DNA of 64,000 bases from assembly GCA_001898335.1 (NCBI GenBank), contig MKTS01000001.1:186001-250000 (forward strand). Reading direction: 5' to 3'. The position numbers were made by a program, and so were the translations under genes. The DNA comes from Mucilaginibacter sp. 44-25. Lineage in GTDB: Bacteria > Bacteroidota > Bacteroidia > Sphingobacteriales > Sphingobacteriaceae. Each line of letters begins with the position of its first letter. Within the stretch, counting starts at the first letter, position 1. Below are positions 1 through 9,905 of this stretch, piece after piece. Below the pieces are notes generated by a model. The model ran no database searches and had not been told where the DNA came from. It worked only from the letters and a program-made list of their open reading frames with translations.

Positions 1-256
1 CCTGTTCGTCGCCAAAGTCTAATGCTTTGGGGTCCAGGTTTTGTTTTACCATACGGCTAATAATACTATCCTGAATGGCTTTAAGGCGCATATCATTCTC
101 GGTAACTATGGTAACAACGTTTGTTTTTTTATCCAATTCAACCGTGCTTTTTGAGTCGTTAAAATCATAACGGTTAAGTATCTCTTTTTTAGCGGTATTA
201 ATGGCGTTATCTAATGTTTGGCCATCTATCTTGCTTACAATATCAAATGAAGGCAT
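1..256 (-). CDS. yajQ: YajQ family nucleotide-binding protein, 3' part missing
   Basis: Read on the minus strand from the ATG at 256, the frame begins MPSFDIVSKIDGQTLDNAIN and stays open to the window edge (85 codons seen). The opening PSFDIVSK, then NRYDF and the run ending in VKQNLDPKALDFGDEQ, are typical of the YajQ/DUF520 family, small cytoplasmic proteins of about 160 residues with two ferredoxin-like folds that bind nucleotides; cyclic-di-GMP binding is reported for some members. The C-terminal half lies outside the window. A TAnnTTTG box 22 nt upstream supports this start. The gene is divergent from ppk1. Family assignment is confident; the ligand in this organism is not known. Confidence 0.9.
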   Translation of the reverse strand, partial: MPSFDIVSKIDGQTLDNAINTAKKEILNRYDFNDSKSTVELDKKTNVVTIVTENDMRLKAIQDSIISRMVKQNLDPKALDFGDEQ

Positions 257-277
257 ATACAGGTAGTTTTTTAATTA

Positions 278-285
278 CAAAGCTA
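278..285 (-). promoter_or_regulatory. -7 promoter box for yajQ
   Basis: The minus strand reads TAGCTTTG, an exact match to the Bacteroidota -7 consensus TAnnTTTG. It would start transcription about 15 nt before the yajQ ATG. A TTTG exists upstream but only 14 nt away, so no well-spaced -33 element is claimed. Confidence 0.5.
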
Positions 286-406
286 AGGTACATTTTTTAC
301 AAACTGTATCACTATTTTGTGCCATAGCTTGTTTATAAACACAACACATGCTAATTAGTTAATATTAACTTAACAAATAAATATACAGCTTTGCAGCTAC
401 AGCCTT

Positions 407-2455
407 ATGGATACTAAGAACGGCCCCCTAATAAACCGGGAAATAAGTTGGTTATACTTCAACGACAGGGTATTGCAGGAAGCTGCAGACCCAACGGTTC
501 CGCTTATTGAGCGTATTAAGTTTTTGGCCATATTTTCATCAAACCTTGATGAATTTTATCGTGTACGCGTAGCTACTTTAACGCGGCTTGCTAATTTAAA
601 CGAGCGCGCTAAAGAAATTTTAGGTTATAACCCTAAAAAGATCCTCGGACAGATAAAAAGTATCGTAGTAAAACAGGAAAAGAAATTTAATAACCTGTAC
701 GAGAACATTATTGTTAAGCAGTTGGCCGAGGAAAAAATATTTATATTGAATGATAAGCAGCTTAACGTTACAAGGGGCGAGTTTGTAAAGAATTTCTTTA
801 GGGATAAACTTTTATCAACCCTGGTACCCATCATGCTGGATGATGACCTGCCCATGCCCGAATTACGCGACAGGGCTATCTACTTTTTCGTAAGGCTTAC
901 CAAAAACAAAAAATCAAGGTTTGCGCTCATTGAGTTTCCTGATAACCTATCGAGGTTTTTGGTGCTGCCCGAAACCAATAAGCTCAAATTTATCATTCTG
1001 CTCGACGACATTATCCGTTACAGCCTCGAAGACATCTTTTTTATTTTCGAGCATGATTCTATTGAAGCTTATTCGTTACAGCTCACACGCGATGCCGAGC
1101 TTGACCTGGATAAAGCGGTGAGCGTAAAATTTGTTGACGCACTTTCTAAAAGCCTTCAAAAACGCAAAAAAGGTAAGCCTATGCGTTTACTGTATGATAG
1201 CGAAATGCCGCCGGATATGGTTGGCTACCTGGTAAAAAAAATGAAGCTGGATAAATCCAGTTTAATACCTGGCAACCGCTACCATAATTTCAAAAACTTC
1301 ATATCGTTCCCCAACGTAGGCCGCCCCGATCTGGAGTATAATAAAAACCCGGCATTACCGGTAAACGGTTTGTCATTCGGCAAAAGCCTGATGGATCTTA
1401 TAGCTAAAAAGGATTATCTCATCAGTACCCCGTATCAGTCGTTTGATTATATCATTCACTTTTTGCGGGAAGCGGCTATCGATCCTAAGGTGCGTGAGAT
1501 CAGCATTACGGTATATCGTCTTGCTGAAAATTCCAAGATAATACACGCGTTGATAAACGCCGCGAAAAATGGTAAAAAAGTAACCTGCCTGGTAGAGTTA
1601 CGTGCCCGGTTTGATGAGCAAAACAATATTTACTGGAGCAACCGTCTGGAAGAGGAGGGAGTAACCGTACTTTACGGGATCGACGGTTATAAAGTGCACT
1701 CAAAAATATGCCTGGTAACCCGCATGGAAAAAGGAAAGCCCATGCATTATGCCTGCCTTTCAACCGGTAATTTCAACGAAAAAACAGCCAGTATATATGC
1801 CGATCATAGCATACTTACAGCCGACAAAAAGATCACAACAGACCTGGTGGCTGTGTTTAAGGCCTTAACACGAGGTGTGCTGCCTAAAGGTTTAAAAAGC
1901 CTGATCGTATCACCGGTTGATTCGCGTCCGGCCATCTATAAGCTTATTGATAACGAAATCAAGATCGCTAAAAGCGGTAAACGGGCATACATGATATTTA
2001 AAATGAACAGCCTTGCCGATGAGCAGATCATCAATAAGCTTTACCAGGCCAGTAATGCAGGCGTGCATATCAGGCTGATCGTTAGGGGGATGTGCTGTTT
2101 GGTGCCCGGGGTAAAAAACTTCAGTGAAAATATTGAAGTGATAAGTATAGTTGATAAATATTTGGAGCATGCCCGGGTACATATTTACGGTAATGGCGGT
2201 AAGGAATTAATGTACCTCACCAGTGCCGATTTCATGACACGTAATATTGATAACCGGGTAGAGGTAGGGTTCCCGATACTGGATAAAGATGTACAACGGG
2301 AAATACGTGATATTATTGATATCCAGTTAAGTGATAATACAAAAGCGCGGGATATTACCGGCAAAAATGTCAATCGTTACCATAAAACGCAGGCTGAATT
2401 ACTCACGCGTGCGCAAATAGATACTTATACATATCTAAAAAATAAAAATTTATAA
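407..2455 (+). CDS. ppk1: Polyphosphate kinase 1
   Basis: This 682-residue protein reversibly transfers the terminal phosphate of ATP to inorganic polyphosphate. The N-terminal NREISWLYFNDRVLQEA block is the classic PPK1 opening. The two histidines of the phospholipase-D-like catalytic halves are in place: His431 in YKVHSKICLV (the autophosphorylated position) and His588 in EHARVHIYGNGG. LSTGNFNEKTA and TSADFMTRN are further family motifs. Length matches the family (about 690). The gene directly precedes a Ppx/GppA phosphatase with a 3-nt gap, giving a make-and-break polyphosphate pair that is probably co-transcribed. The start is an ATG preceded by an A/T-rich leader; no exact TAnnTTTG box was found upstream. 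Confidence 0.96.
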   Translation: MDTKNGPLINREISWLYFNDRVLQEAADPTVPLIERIKFLAIFSSNLDEFYRVRVATLTRLANLNERAKEILGYNPKKILGQIKSIVVKQEKKFNNLYENIIVKQLAEEKIFILNDKQLNVTRGEFVKNFFRDKLLSTLVPIMLDDDLPMPELRDRAIYFFVRLTKNKKSRFALIEFPDNLSRFLVLPETNKLKFIILLDDIIRYSLEDIFFIFEHDSIEAYSLQLTRDAELDLDKAVSVKFVDALSKSLQKRKKGKPMRLLYDSEMPPDMVGYLVKKMKLDKSSLIPGNRYHNFKNFISFPNVGRPDLEYNKNPALPVNGLSFGKSLMDLIAKKDYLISTPYQSFDYIIHFLREAAIDPKVREISITVYRLAENSKIIHALINAAKNGKKVTCLVELRARFDEQNNIYWSNRLEEEGVTVLYGIDGYKVHSKICLVTRMEKGKPMHYACLSTGNFNEKTASIYADHSILTADKKITTDLVAVFKALTRGVLPKGLKSLIVSPVDSRPAIYKLIDNEIKIAKSGKRAYMIFKMNSLADEQIINKLYQASNAGVHIRLIVRGMCCLVPGVKNFSENIEVISIVDKYLEHARVHIYGNGGKELMYLTSADFMTRNIDNRVEVGFPILDKDVQREIRDIIDIQLSDNTKARDITGKNVNRYHKTQAELLTRAQIDTYTYLKNKNL

Positions 2456-2458
2456 AAA

Positions 2459-3346
2459 GTGAGGTACGCAGCTATAGACGTAGGCTCTAACGCAGTAAGG
2501 TTACTGATAGCCGAGATTATTGAGAACAACGGATCCATATCCTTCAAGAAAAATACCCTGATCCGAGTGCCTGTACGTTTAGGCGATGACGCGTTCCTGA
2601 ACCAGGAATTGTCTGAAAAAAAGATTACCGATCTTGTAAAATCTATGCAGGCTTTCCGTAACCTGATGGATGTTTACAGGGTGACCGATTATATGGCCTG
2701 CGCCACATCCGCTTTACGCGAAGCACAAAACGGCAGCGAGGTGGTGGCAAAAATAAAGGAAGATGCCAATATCGACCTGCAGATCATCCATGGCGAAACA
2801 GAGGCTAAAATTATTTATGCCAGCCATGCCGAAGTAACTATAGACAAGGCTAAAAACTACCTGTATATTGATGTGGGTGGTGGTAGCACAGAGTTGTCGT
2901 TATTCAGTAACGGCGAACTCATTGCTTCTCAATCGTTTAACCTGGGTACTATCCGCATTTTGGACAACCAGGATAAAGAGGAGACCTGGAACGAAATGAA
3001 AGAATTTATCAGGGAGCATACACGCCACTACAAAAACGTTTACGGTATTGGTACAGGTGGCAATATCAATAAACTTTACCGCCTTTCGCAAGAGAAAGAC
3101 GGTGTACCTATGAGCTATGTAAAACTCCGCGCGCTTTACAATTATTTAAACTCATTCTCGCTGAAAGACCGCATAAATGTGCTTGGTTTAAACCAGGACA
3201 GGGCCGATGTAATTATACCAGCCTGCGAGATTTATCTTACTGTACTTAAGTGCGCTAACATCAAAACTATCTATGTGCCAACAGTGGGTATGGTTGACGG
3301 AATTATACAAACGCTTATAGAGAAAAATTTTTCTACGCACAGTTAA
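2459..3346 (+). CDS. Ppx/GppA family exopolyphosphatase
   Basis: A 295-residue member of the actin/hsp70-like Ppx/GppA superfamily, which hydrolyses terminal phosphates of polyphosphate and/or pppGpp. The phosphate-binding loops are visible: AIDVGSNAVRLLIAEI at the N terminus and YIDVGGGSTELSLF near residue 140, with the HGETEAKIIY segment carrying the catalytic glutamate. It is short, with only the two-domain core and no C-terminal HD-like domain, as usual in Bacteroidota. The start is GTG, 3 nt after the ppk1 stop, so translation is probably coupled. Sequence alone does not separate exopolyphosphatase from pppGpp phosphatase; the pairing with ppk1 favours polyphosphate. Confidence 0.9.
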   Translation: MRYAAIDVGSNAVRLLIAEIIENNGSISFKKNTLIRVPVRLGDDAFLNQELSEKKITDLVKSMQAFRNLMDVYRVTDYMACATSALREAQNGSEVVAKIKEDANIDLQIIHGETEAKIIYASHAEVTIDKAKNYLYIDVGGGSTELSLFSNGELIASQSFNLGTIRILDNQDKEETWNEMKEFIREHTRHYKNVYGIGTGGNINKLYRLSQEKDGVPMSYVKLRALYNYLNSFSLKDRINVLGLNQDRADVIIPACEIYLTVLKCANIKTIYVPTVGMVDGIIQTLIEKNFSTHS

Positions 3347-3436
3347 AAAATTTTTAACAAATTATTTTTAAATAATTAAAACAGTTATTACATTTGTATT
3401 GCCCGCTTAAAGGGCATGTTTTTCATAGGTAGATGT

Positions 3437-3468
3437 AGGGTCGAGTACGAGTTATTCGACCCTTTTTT
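3437..3468 (+). terminator. Intrinsic terminator after ppk1-ppx
   Basis: AGGGTCGA at 3437-3444 pairs with TCGACCCT at 3456-3463 (8-bp stem, 11-nt loop) and runs into a six-T tract. It closes the ppk1-ppx unit before ubiX. Confidence 0.85.
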
Positions 3469-3511
3469 GTGCCTGTAACTTTTCTTCCGTTTATTTGTAG
3501 CTATATACATC

Positions 3512-4075
3512 ATGAAAAATAAAATCGTAGTAGCTATTACCGGTGCAAGCGGCTCTGTTTATGCCAAATTATTACTTGATAAATTGCAGCAGTTGCAAAA
3601 TCAGATCGCAGAAGTTGCCATTGTAATGAGCGATAATGCCAAACAAGTGTGGCAGTTTGAATTGGATGATAACGGCCATGGCAATTACCCTTTTAAATAC
3701 TATGCCAAGAATGATTTTATGGCACCCTTCGCATCCGGCTCAGCTAAGTTTGATACCGTGGTGGTAGTACCCTGTTCAATGGGTACGCTTGGCCGTATAG
3801 CCGCCGGTGTATCTGATGACCTCATTACCCGCGCCGCCGACGTAGTTTTAAAGGAGCGCCGGAAACTGATACTGGTAGCCCGTGACACACCTTTAAATCT
3901 TATCCACATCCGTAATATGGCTACCGTAACCGAGGCAGGTGGCATTATATGCCCGGCTACGCCATCGTACTACAGTAAGCCTAAAACCATAGAAGAACTG
4001 GCCCTGACGGTAGTTGACAGGATAATTGACCTGATAGGGTTAGAAAATCAAAGCTACCGCTGGGACGGTATGTAA
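3512..4075 (+). CDS. ubiX: Flavin prenyltransferase UbiX
   Basis: A 187-residue cytoplasmic enzyme that joins dimethylallyl phosphate to FMN to make prenylated FMN, the cofactor of UbiD-type decarboxylases. The FMN-binding opening AITGASGSVYAKLLLDKL, the VVPCSMGTLGRIAAGVSD block and the RDTPLNLIHIRNM motif are all diagnostic. Full length for the family. It is flanked upstream by a terminator and downstream by an unrelated protease gene, so it is probably monocistronic. No ubiD partner is in the window. In Bacteroidota it would serve menaquinone or aromatic-acid metabolism. Confidence 0.95.
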   Translation: MKNKIVVAITGASGSVYAKLLLDKLQQLQNQIAEVAIVMSDNAKQVWQFELDDNGHGNYPFKYYAKNDFMAPFASGSAKFDTVVVVPCSMGTLGRIAAGVSDDLITRAADVVLKERRKLILVARDTPLNLIHIRNMATVTEAGGIICPATPSYYSKPKTIEELALTVVDRIIDLIGLENQSYRWDGM

Positions 4076-4151
4076 CCGTAATATTACCCTGTTGGATTTT
4101 AGCATTTATTTACACTAATGATTAGCTTTGGTATAAACCATTACAATCACA

Positions 4152-5537
4152 GTGAAACGATATCTTTTTACTCTCATCTTTATTGTTACCGCTTGCAGTA
4201 ACAACCTTTTCGCACAAATAGATACCGTAAATAATATCTCTATGAAGGATAAACTTTACGGGCTAGGTAAATTCTGGTCGGAGGCGAGCCAGAACTTCGC
4301 CTATTTTGATCATGCTAAGATTAACTGGGATAGCGCTTATCAAGCCTACATACCACAAATGCTGGCTACCAAAAACACCTGGGAATATTATATGCTGATG
4401 CAGCGTTTTTGTGCCTTGCTTAAAGACGGGCATACAGGTGTAGGTTTCCCGGAACAGTTGCTTACTCATAAGTCGCGCTACAAATGGATATATATTGAGA
4501 ATTTTGATAAACGCTTCTTTGTGACCGATATACCTGTACAGTACAAGGATATGGTGCCGCTTGGTTCTGAAGTGATTGCTGTAAATGGTATCCCTGCCAG
4601 GGAATATGCCGAAAAAGAGCTGATACCTTACATCAGCTCTTCAACAGAACATGTGCTTTGGAATACTGCCGCCGCCATGATGTTCTACGGTACCGATTCA
4701 ACGAAGCTTTTTCATTTAACGCTGCGCGCACCCAACGGTAAACAGATAAAATACGATTACCAGTTTCATACCTATGGTACCCAATGGGTAAGGCGTAATA
4801 ACAGCACACCCTGGAAAATGCTCGATTTTAAAATGGTAGATGGTGTAGCGCAGGTTAAACTCAACACCTTTGGCGACGAAAAAATAATTGATGAGTTTAA
4901 AGCCATACTGCCTCAACTCTATTCTGCTAAAGGCGTAATTATTGATCTGCGGGGTAATGGTGGCGGTGATACCGGTATAGGGGCTGAGATATTAAAATAT
5001 TTCACTGATGAAAAGGTATTAATAGGCTCAGCCTGGAAAACGCGTGATAATATTGCCGCTTACAAGGCGTGGGGTACCTATCAGTTGCAGGATACTTCTA
5101 AAGCGCCTAAAAGTGCCTGGCAAAAAAAGGTAATCGCATCGGCCAAAGGCGATTACTGGTACCAGGGCGACACCATGACATTTGAGAACAATATTAAAGT
5201 GGCAAAAATTAAAGCTCCATTGATAGTGCTTACCGGCAACAATACCGCATCGGCGGCAGAAGATTTCCTGGTGATGTTAAGCAGTTTAAAAGGCCGCGCA
5301 ACAGTAATAGGTGAGCGCACCTACGGTAGCACCGGGCAGCCGTTGCCTGTTTCGCTGCCGGGTTTATCGGCATCACGCATTTGTACCAAACGAGATATGT
5401 ATCCAGATGGCCGGGACTTTGTTGGCATAGGCATTATACCAGATGTGGAGGTGAAGCGTACGCCCGGGGATGTAATTAACGGTACTGATGCGGTGCTGGT
5501 ACAGGCCATGAAGGTGATGAAGAAGAAAGTTAAGTAA
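4152..5537 (+). CDS. S41 family peptidase, exported
   Basis: A 461-residue member of the C-terminal-processing/tricorn-core peptidase family S41. The N terminus (KRYLFTLIFIVTAC) is a signal sequence; VTAC at residues 12-15 fits a lipobox, so it may be a lipoprotein, although LFAQ a few residues on could instead be an SPI site. The mid-part MVPLGSEVIAVNGIPAREYA resembles a PDZ-like segment. The catalytic domain shows VIIDLRGNGGGDTGIG and NNTASAAEDFL with the likely serine nucleophile, then ERTYGSTGQPLPV. The start codon is GTG. Substrate unknown; probably an envelope protein or peptide protease. Confidence 0.85.
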   Translation: MKRYLFTLIFIVTACSNNLFAQIDTVNNISMKDKLYGLGKFWSEASQNFAYFDHAKINWDSAYQAYIPQMLATKNTWEYYMLMQRFCALLKDGHTGVGFPEQLLTHKSRYKWIYIENFDKRFFVTDIPVQYKDMVPLGSEVIAVNGIPAREYAEKELIPYISSSTEHVLWNTAAAMMFYGTDSTKLFHLTLRAPNGKQIKYDYQFHTYGTQWVRRNNSTPWKMLDFKMVDGVAQVKLNTFGDEKIIDEFKAILPQLYSAKGVIIDLRGNGGGDTGIGAEILKYFTDEKVLIGSAWKTRDNIAAYKAWGTYQLQDTSKAPKSAWQKKVIASAKGDYWYQGDTMTFENNIKVAKIKAPLIVLTGNNTASAAEDFLVMLSSLKGRATVIGERTYGSTGQPLPVSLPGLSASRICTKRDMYPDGRDFVGIGIIPDVEVKRTPGDVINGTDAVLVQAMKVMKKKVK

Positions 5538-5636
5538 GGCAATCAGTTTTTCAGATTAATGCTAACAAGAGTTATCATTTTACACTCACATTAACAACCA
5601 ATTACTAATCACCAAGTAAGTAATTTACAAAAATCT

Positions 5637-5644
5637 TATCTTTG
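5637..5644 (+). promoter_or_regulatory. -7 promoter box for mtaB
   Basis: TATCTTTG matches TAnnTTTG exactly and lies 10 nt before the chosen mtaB ATG. It overlaps the region where a longer TTG start (5649) would need its leader, which favours the ATG at 5655. No clear -33 TTTG at the right distance. Confidence 0.55.
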
Positions 5645-5654
5645 CGGCTTGAAA

Positions 5655-6974
5655 ATGAACAAGAAAGTCGCTTTTTATACACTTGGCTGTAAGCTCAATT
5701 ACTCTGAGACTTCGTCAATCGGCAGGATGTTTACCAATGCCGGTTACGATACCGTGGAGTTTACCGATACGCCCGACGTGTTTGTGATCAATACCTGCTC
5801 GGTAACCGAGAATGCCGATAAAAAGTGTAAAAAAATAGTAAAAGAGGCGCTCAAAATATCGCCTTCGGCTTTTGTGACCATTGTTGGCTGCTACGCACAA
5901 TTGAAGCCTCAGGAAATTGCCGAAATACCCGGCGTTGATATGGTATTGGGCGCTGCGGAAAAGTTTCAACTGGTTGACCATATTACAGATCTTACTAAAA
6001 AGCCTAAAGCGGTGGTTTATAACCAGCCGGTTACTGAGGCTAATACTTTTGTGCCGTCGTTTTCCATAGGCGACCGTACCCGGACATTTTTAAAAGTTCA
6101 GGATGGATGCGATTACTCCTGTACATTTTGTACCATTCCCCTGGCGCGTGGCGCCAGTCGCAGCGATACTATTGAAAGCGCTGTTCAACAGGCACGGGAA
6201 ATTGCCGCTTCGGGCGTTAAAGAAATCGTGCTGACAGGGGTTAATCTTGGCGATTTTGGTATCCGTAACGGTAAACGCGAAGACAGGTTCTTTGATCTGG
6301 TTAAAGCTTTAGATGAAGTGGAGGGTATCGAGCGCATCCGGATATCATCTATCGAACCCAACCTGCTTAGCGATGATATTATTGAGTTTGTAGCTGCCTC
6401 CAAACGATTTGTGCCGCATTTTCACATACCACTACAATCGGGCAATAACAAAATATTAGGTTTAATGCGTCGCCGTTATCGCCGTGAATTATATGCGGAA
6501 AGGGTTGCTAAAATTAAGGAGCTGATGCCCGACTGCTGTATAGGAGTGGATGTTATTGTAGGGTTCCCCGGCGAAACACGTGAGGACTTCCTGGATACTT
6601 ACCAGTTTCTTAACGATCTTGATATCTCTTACCTGCACGTTTTTACTTATTCGGAACGCGAGAATACACCTGCTGCTGAGATGGCCGGCACAGTGCCGGG
6701 CTCAACCCGTGCTGAGCGGAGCAAAATGCTGCATATCCTGTCTGACAAAAAACGCCGCGCTTTTTATGAAAGCCAGTTAGGGAAAACAGATAAGGTTTTA
6801 TTTGAGGGCGATATCAAAGACGGCCTTATGCATGGCTTTACCCGCAATTACGTTAAGGTTTGCGCCAAGTACGACCCTGTACTGGTAAATGAGATAAAAA
6901 CCGTTCAGTTAACAGCAATTTCACCGGATGGTGATGTTGAAATAATGGAAAGCGAAGAGATATTATCGCATTAA
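5655..6974 (+). CDS. mtaB: tRNA t6A37 methylthiotransferase MtaB
   Basis: A 439-residue radical-SAM methylthiotransferase that converts t6A37 to ms2t6A37 in tRNAs reading ANN codons. The N-terminal UPF0004 domain has its three cluster cysteines in [23 protein letters not shown] and [10 protein letters not shown]. The radical-SAM CxxxCxxC is Cys152, Cys156 and Cys159 within [22 protein letters not shown]-like C terminus follows. The RGASRS sequence after the cluster and the overall length fit MtaB better than MiaB or RimO. An in-frame TTG two codons upstream is possible, but the ATG is preferred because of the promoter box. It starts a likely run with lgt and the phosphatase gene. Confidence 0.93.
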   Translation: MNKKVAFYTLGCKLNYSETSSIGRMFTNAGYDTVEFTDTPDVFVINTCSVTENADKKCKKIVKEALKISPSAFVTIVGCYAQLKPQEIAEIPGVDMVLGAAEKFQLVDHITDLTKKPKAVVYNQPVTEANTFVPSFSIGDRTRTFLKVQDGCDYSCTFCTIPLARGASRSDTIESAVQQAREIAASGVKEIVLTGVNLGDFGIRNGKREDRFFDLVKALDEVEGIERIRISSIEPNLLSDDIIEFVAASKRFVPHFHIPLQSGNNKILGLMRRRYRRELYAERVAKIKELMPDCCIGVDVIVGFPGETREDFLDTYQFLNDLDISYLHVFTYSERENTPAAEMAGTVPGSTRAERSKMLHILSDKKRRAFYESQLGKTDKVLFEGDIKDGLMHGFTRNYVKVCAKYDPVLVNEIKTVQLTAISPDGDVEIMESEEILSH

Positions 6975-7005
6975 CTGTTATATTCGCTCCCAAAGTCATA
7001 CTCCT

Positions 7006-8184
7006 ATGTTTCCAAATCTTTATTACCTGGTTGAATATTTAACCGGTGCACATATTAATTTTTTGCAGATCATCCAAACGTTTGGCTTTTTTGTGGCCAT
7101 CGCTTTTATGGCTGCTTACTGGGCCTTTACAGAGGAGTTTAAACGTAAAGAAAAACTGGGATATATACACCCTTTTGAAAAAACGGTTACGGTAGGTGCC
7201 AGGATCACCACTTTGGAGCTGGTAAGCAATGCGCTTTTCGGTTTCGTTATCTTTTACAAGATATTTGATGTAGCCTTAAATTTTGCAGCCGTTACTGATA
7301 ATCCTCAGGCGTTTTTGTTATCGCTAAGAGGCAACTGGCCGGGTGGTATATTAGGCGCGTTGGTGTTTGCTTACTGGGCGTATTATGAAAATAAAAAGCA
7401 GGTACTTCCACAGCCAGAAAGGCGTGTTGTTAAAGTGCATCCGCATGAGTTGATGGGGAGTATATTGCTTTGGGCAGCTATATTCGGTTTTGCAGGTGCC
7501 AAGTTATTTAACGCGCTCGAGAACTGGGACGCGTTTATGAAAGACCCGGTTGATATGCTTGTAGGCTTTAGCGGGCTAACTTTCTATGGTGGTTTAATAT
7601 GCGGAGGTGCTGCGGTTCTATATATAGCCAACAAGCATGGGATAAAGCCTTTTACTATGCTGGATATCGGCGCTGCCGGTATGATGCTTTCATACGCTTT
7701 AGGCCGTATTGGCTGCCAAATGGCTGGCGATGGCGATTGGGGTATTCCTAATCTTAAAGCTAAACCTAACTGGTTAAGTTGGGCGCCCGATTGGATGTGG
7801 AGTTTTAAGTATCCGCACAATGTGGATATGTCTGACTATGGTAACCGCATACCCGGCTGCATTGGTAAATATTGCTATGAATTAAGGCTGCCTGTTTATC
7901 CCACTCCATTTTACGAAACGGTAGTTTGTTTAATACTTTTCTTCATCCTTTGGAGGATAAGACATAAAATAAAAGCACCCGGAGTGTTTTTTGGTATCTA
8001 TATGATCATGGCTGGTGTTGAGCGCTTTTTTATTGAACTTATACGCGTAAATACCAAATACGTTGTGGCCGGTATATCTTTTACCCAGGCAGAAATGATC
8101 TCGGTAATTATGGTATTGGGTGGGTTATCGCTTATTTACATCGGTAATAAACGCTTTGCAAAAACGGGTGCTGCCAACGCTTAA
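7006..8184 (+). CDS. lgt: Prolipoprotein diacylglyceryl transferase
   Basis: A 392-residue polytopic inner-membrane enzyme that moves diacylglycerol from phosphatidylglycerol to the lipobox cysteine of prolipoproteins. The Lgt core is clear: [18 protein letters not shown], the signature [14 protein letters not shown], and the C-terminal [12 protein letters not shown] with several hydrophobic segments. It is about 100 residues longer than E. coli Lgt. Extra material sits at the N terminus (three hydrophobic segments before the core) and after the signature (residues of about 250-290, including [13 protein letters not shown]), as I would expect for the Bacteroidota form. Many lipoproteins in this window (SusD, the NTF2-like protein, the deacetylase) would be its substrates. 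Confidence 0.92.
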   Translation: MFPNLYYLVEYLTGAHINFLQIIQTFGFFVAIAFMAAYWAFTEEFKRKEKLGYIHPFEKTVTVGARITTLELVSNALFGFVIFYKIFDVALNFAAVTDNPQAFLLSLRGNWPGGILGALVFAYWAYYENKKQVLPQPERRVVKVHPHELMGSILLWAAIFGFAGAKLFNALENWDAFMKDPVDMLVGFSGLTFYGGLICGGAAVLYIANKHGIKPFTMLDIGAAGMMLSYALGRIGCQMAGDGDWGIPNLKAKPNWLSWAPDWMWSFKYPHNVDMSDYGNRIPGCIGKYCYELRLPVYPTPFYETVVCLILFFILWRIRHKIKAPGVFFGIYMIMAGVERFFIELIRVNTKYVVAGISFTQAEMISVIMVLGGLSLIYIGNKRFAKTGAANA

Positions 8185-8214
8185 TTATATTTCTCACTTT
8201 TAGTGTTAACGATC

Positions 8215-9009
8215 ATGAACTTCAATCAAATTATTGATAGGGTTATAGATGTTTCTAAAGAGGCAGGACAGTTTATACGCCATGAGCGTAAGAACTTTGA
8301 TGCCGATAAAGTTGAGTACAAGGGATTAAATGACCTGGTATCTTATGTAGATAAAAATGCCGAGCAAAAAATTGTAAAAGGCCTCGAGCTTATTTTGCCC
8401 GAAGCCGGTTTTATCACCGAAGAAAAAACAACAAACAAAGTAGGGGAGCGCTACAATTGGGTAATAGATCCGCTTGATGGCACTACCAACTTTATCCATG
8501 GGCTACCCACCTTTTCAGTGAGCATTGCCTTACAAGAATATGATACACCAGTATTGGGCGTGGTATATGAAGTAAACCAGGACGAATGTTTTTACGCGCA
8601 CAAGGAATCGCCGGCTTACCTGAATAATAATGAGATAAAGGTAAGTAATAAGCCGAAAATTGCTGATAGTTTAATTGCCACTGGTTTCCCTTATTACGAT
8701 TTTACCTACCAGGAAAGATATATTAAACTGTTTACCGAACTGATGCGCAATTGCCATGGTCTGCGCAGGATCGGATCGGCCGCGGTTGATCTGGCATATA
8801 CCGCTTGCGGGCGTTTTGAAGCTTTTTACGAATACAATCTTAACCCCTGGGATATAGCGGCAGGCATTGTTATAGTGCAGCAAGCTGGTGGTGAGGTAGT
8901 TAATTTTGATGGAGGCGCCGAAGTGTTTAACAAACGCGAATTGTTAGCCACCAATCAACTCATCACCACCGAAATGCTGGATTATATTACGCGATATTTT
9001 AAGCAATAA
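8215..9009 (+). CDS. Inositol monophosphatase family protein
   Basis: A 264-residue Mg2+-dependent sugar phosphatase of the IMPase/SuhB/CysQ family. The metal-binding motifs are visible: EAGFITEEKT (first Glu), WVIDPLDGTTNFIHGLPTF (DPLDGT) and NPWDIAAGIVIVQQAGG (WD...AG). The ATG at 8215 is chosen over the in-frame GTG at 8203, giving the usual family length and a normal 30-nt gap after lgt. Substrate could be inositol-1-phosphate, a related sugar phosphate or PAP; the sequence alone does not decide. The convergent VOC gene begins only 16 nt beyond the stop. Confidence 0.9.
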   Translation: MNFNQIIDRVIDVSKEAGQFIRHERKNFDADKVEYKGLNDLVSYVDKNAEQKIVKGLELILPEAGFITEEKTTNKVGERYNWVIDPLDGTTNFIHGLPTFSVSIALQEYDTPVLGVVYEVNQDECFYAHKESPAYLNNNEIKVSNKPKIADSLIATGFPYYDFTYQERYIKLFTELMRNCHGLRRIGSAAVDLAYTACGRFEAFYEYNLNPWDIAAGIVIVQQAGGEVVNFDGGAEVFNKRELLATNQLITTEMLDYITRYFKQ

Positions 9010-9025
9010 AGGTAAACGACCTTAA

Positions 9026-9454
9026 TTAAATATTGGGATCAAATTCAATGATCCACTCAATACCGTATTTGTCTCTGAACATTCCCGCGTAAGTTCCCCA
9101 CGGGCTATCATCAATAGGGCCCTCAATCTCACCATCTGCAGATAAACCTTTAAACAGTAGTTCTGCTTCTTCGCGGCTTTCAGCGTTCACTACTATTTTT
9201 GACCGGTTTTCGTTTTCGCTCACCGTTCCCATAAATGATGGGACATCATTAGCCAATAGCACATTGTTTTTACCAATAGGTAAACCTATGCGCATTATTT
9301 TGTGGGCATCTTCGTCAGAAACTTGAAATTGCTCATTAGCTAAATCTTTGAAACGGATAATTTTGGTGAACTCCCCACCAAAAACAGACCGGTAAAAATT
9401 AAATGCTTCCTCGGCATTGCCATTGAAGTTGATCCACGGGTTTATTGCTCTCAT
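9026..9454 (-). CDS. VOC superfamily protein, PhnB/3-demethylubiquinone type
   Basis: A 142-residue protein of the PhnB-like branch of the vicinal-oxygen-chelate (glyoxalase/bleomycin-resistance) fold. The opening INPWINFNGNAEEAFNFYRS followed by FGGEF is the branch signature, and the C-terminal WGTYAGMFRDKYGIEWI is the second half motif. The family is annotated from DNA-binding or methyltransferase homologies that do not describe its biochemistry, so I give no reaction. It is followed 36 nt downstream, on the other side of its start, by an OsmC gene in the same orientation; a shared transcript is possible. Confidence 0.85.
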   Translation of the reverse strand: MRAINPWINFNGNAEEAFNFYRSVFGGEFTKIIRFKDLANEQFQVSDEDAHKIMRIGLPIGKNNVLLANDVPSFMGTVSENENRSKIVVNAESREEAELLFKGLSADGEIEGPIDDSPWGTYAGMFRDKYGIEWIIEFDPNI

Positions 9455-9490
9455 TTTATTTTAATTGATTAGTTTATAATGGTAACATCT

Positions 9491-9898
9491 TTAAGCGCAG
9501 ATTGTGCTGATAGCGATATTGCCGGTTAACATTTTATGTACAGGGCACACTTCAGCAATATTCATCAGGCGTTTCTTTTGTTCGTCAGTCAGTTCGCCGT
9601 TAAAAGTAAGCTGCGTTTTAATATCTGTTCCGCTATCTGTTTTAAACAACTCAAGGGCTATGGCTATTTCATCAACAATCCACATTTTGCGATCAATGTA
9701 CATGCGCAAAGTAATAATAGTACAACTGGCGAGGCTTGCCAATAGCAGGCTGTAGGGCGCCATAGCAGTGTCACCTCCACCAAGATCGACAGGTTCATCA
9801 ACCAATATACTATGGCCGCCGCTGGTTACAACGGCCTGATATTTTATATGTGCTATATGCGCCTTCGCGGTTACGTCAGGTTCGGTTTGCTGCTGCAT
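9491..9898 (-). CDS. OsmC/Ohr family peroxiredoxin-like protein
   Basis: A 135-residue protein of the OsmC family, thiol-dependent reductases of organic hydroperoxides. Both reactive cysteines are present: one in SLASCTIITLRMY and one in AEVCPVHKML. GGGDTAMAPYSLLLASL is the typical strand-turn-helix before the first cysteine. It ends with a cysteine close to the C terminus (STICA), which is unusual but of unknown meaning. It lies 7 nt downstream of the small membrane-protein gene, so the two probably share a message. A second, distinct OsmC paralogue lies at 17.3 kb. Confidence 0.9.
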   Translation of the reverse strand: MQQQTEPDVTAKAHIAHIKYQAVVTSGGHSILVDEPVDLGGGDTAMAPYSLLLASLASCTIITLRMYIDRKMWIVDEIAIALELFKTDSGTDIKTQLTFNGELTDEQKKRLMNIAEVCPVHKMLTGNIAISTICA

Positions 9899-9905
9899 TA
9901 AATCT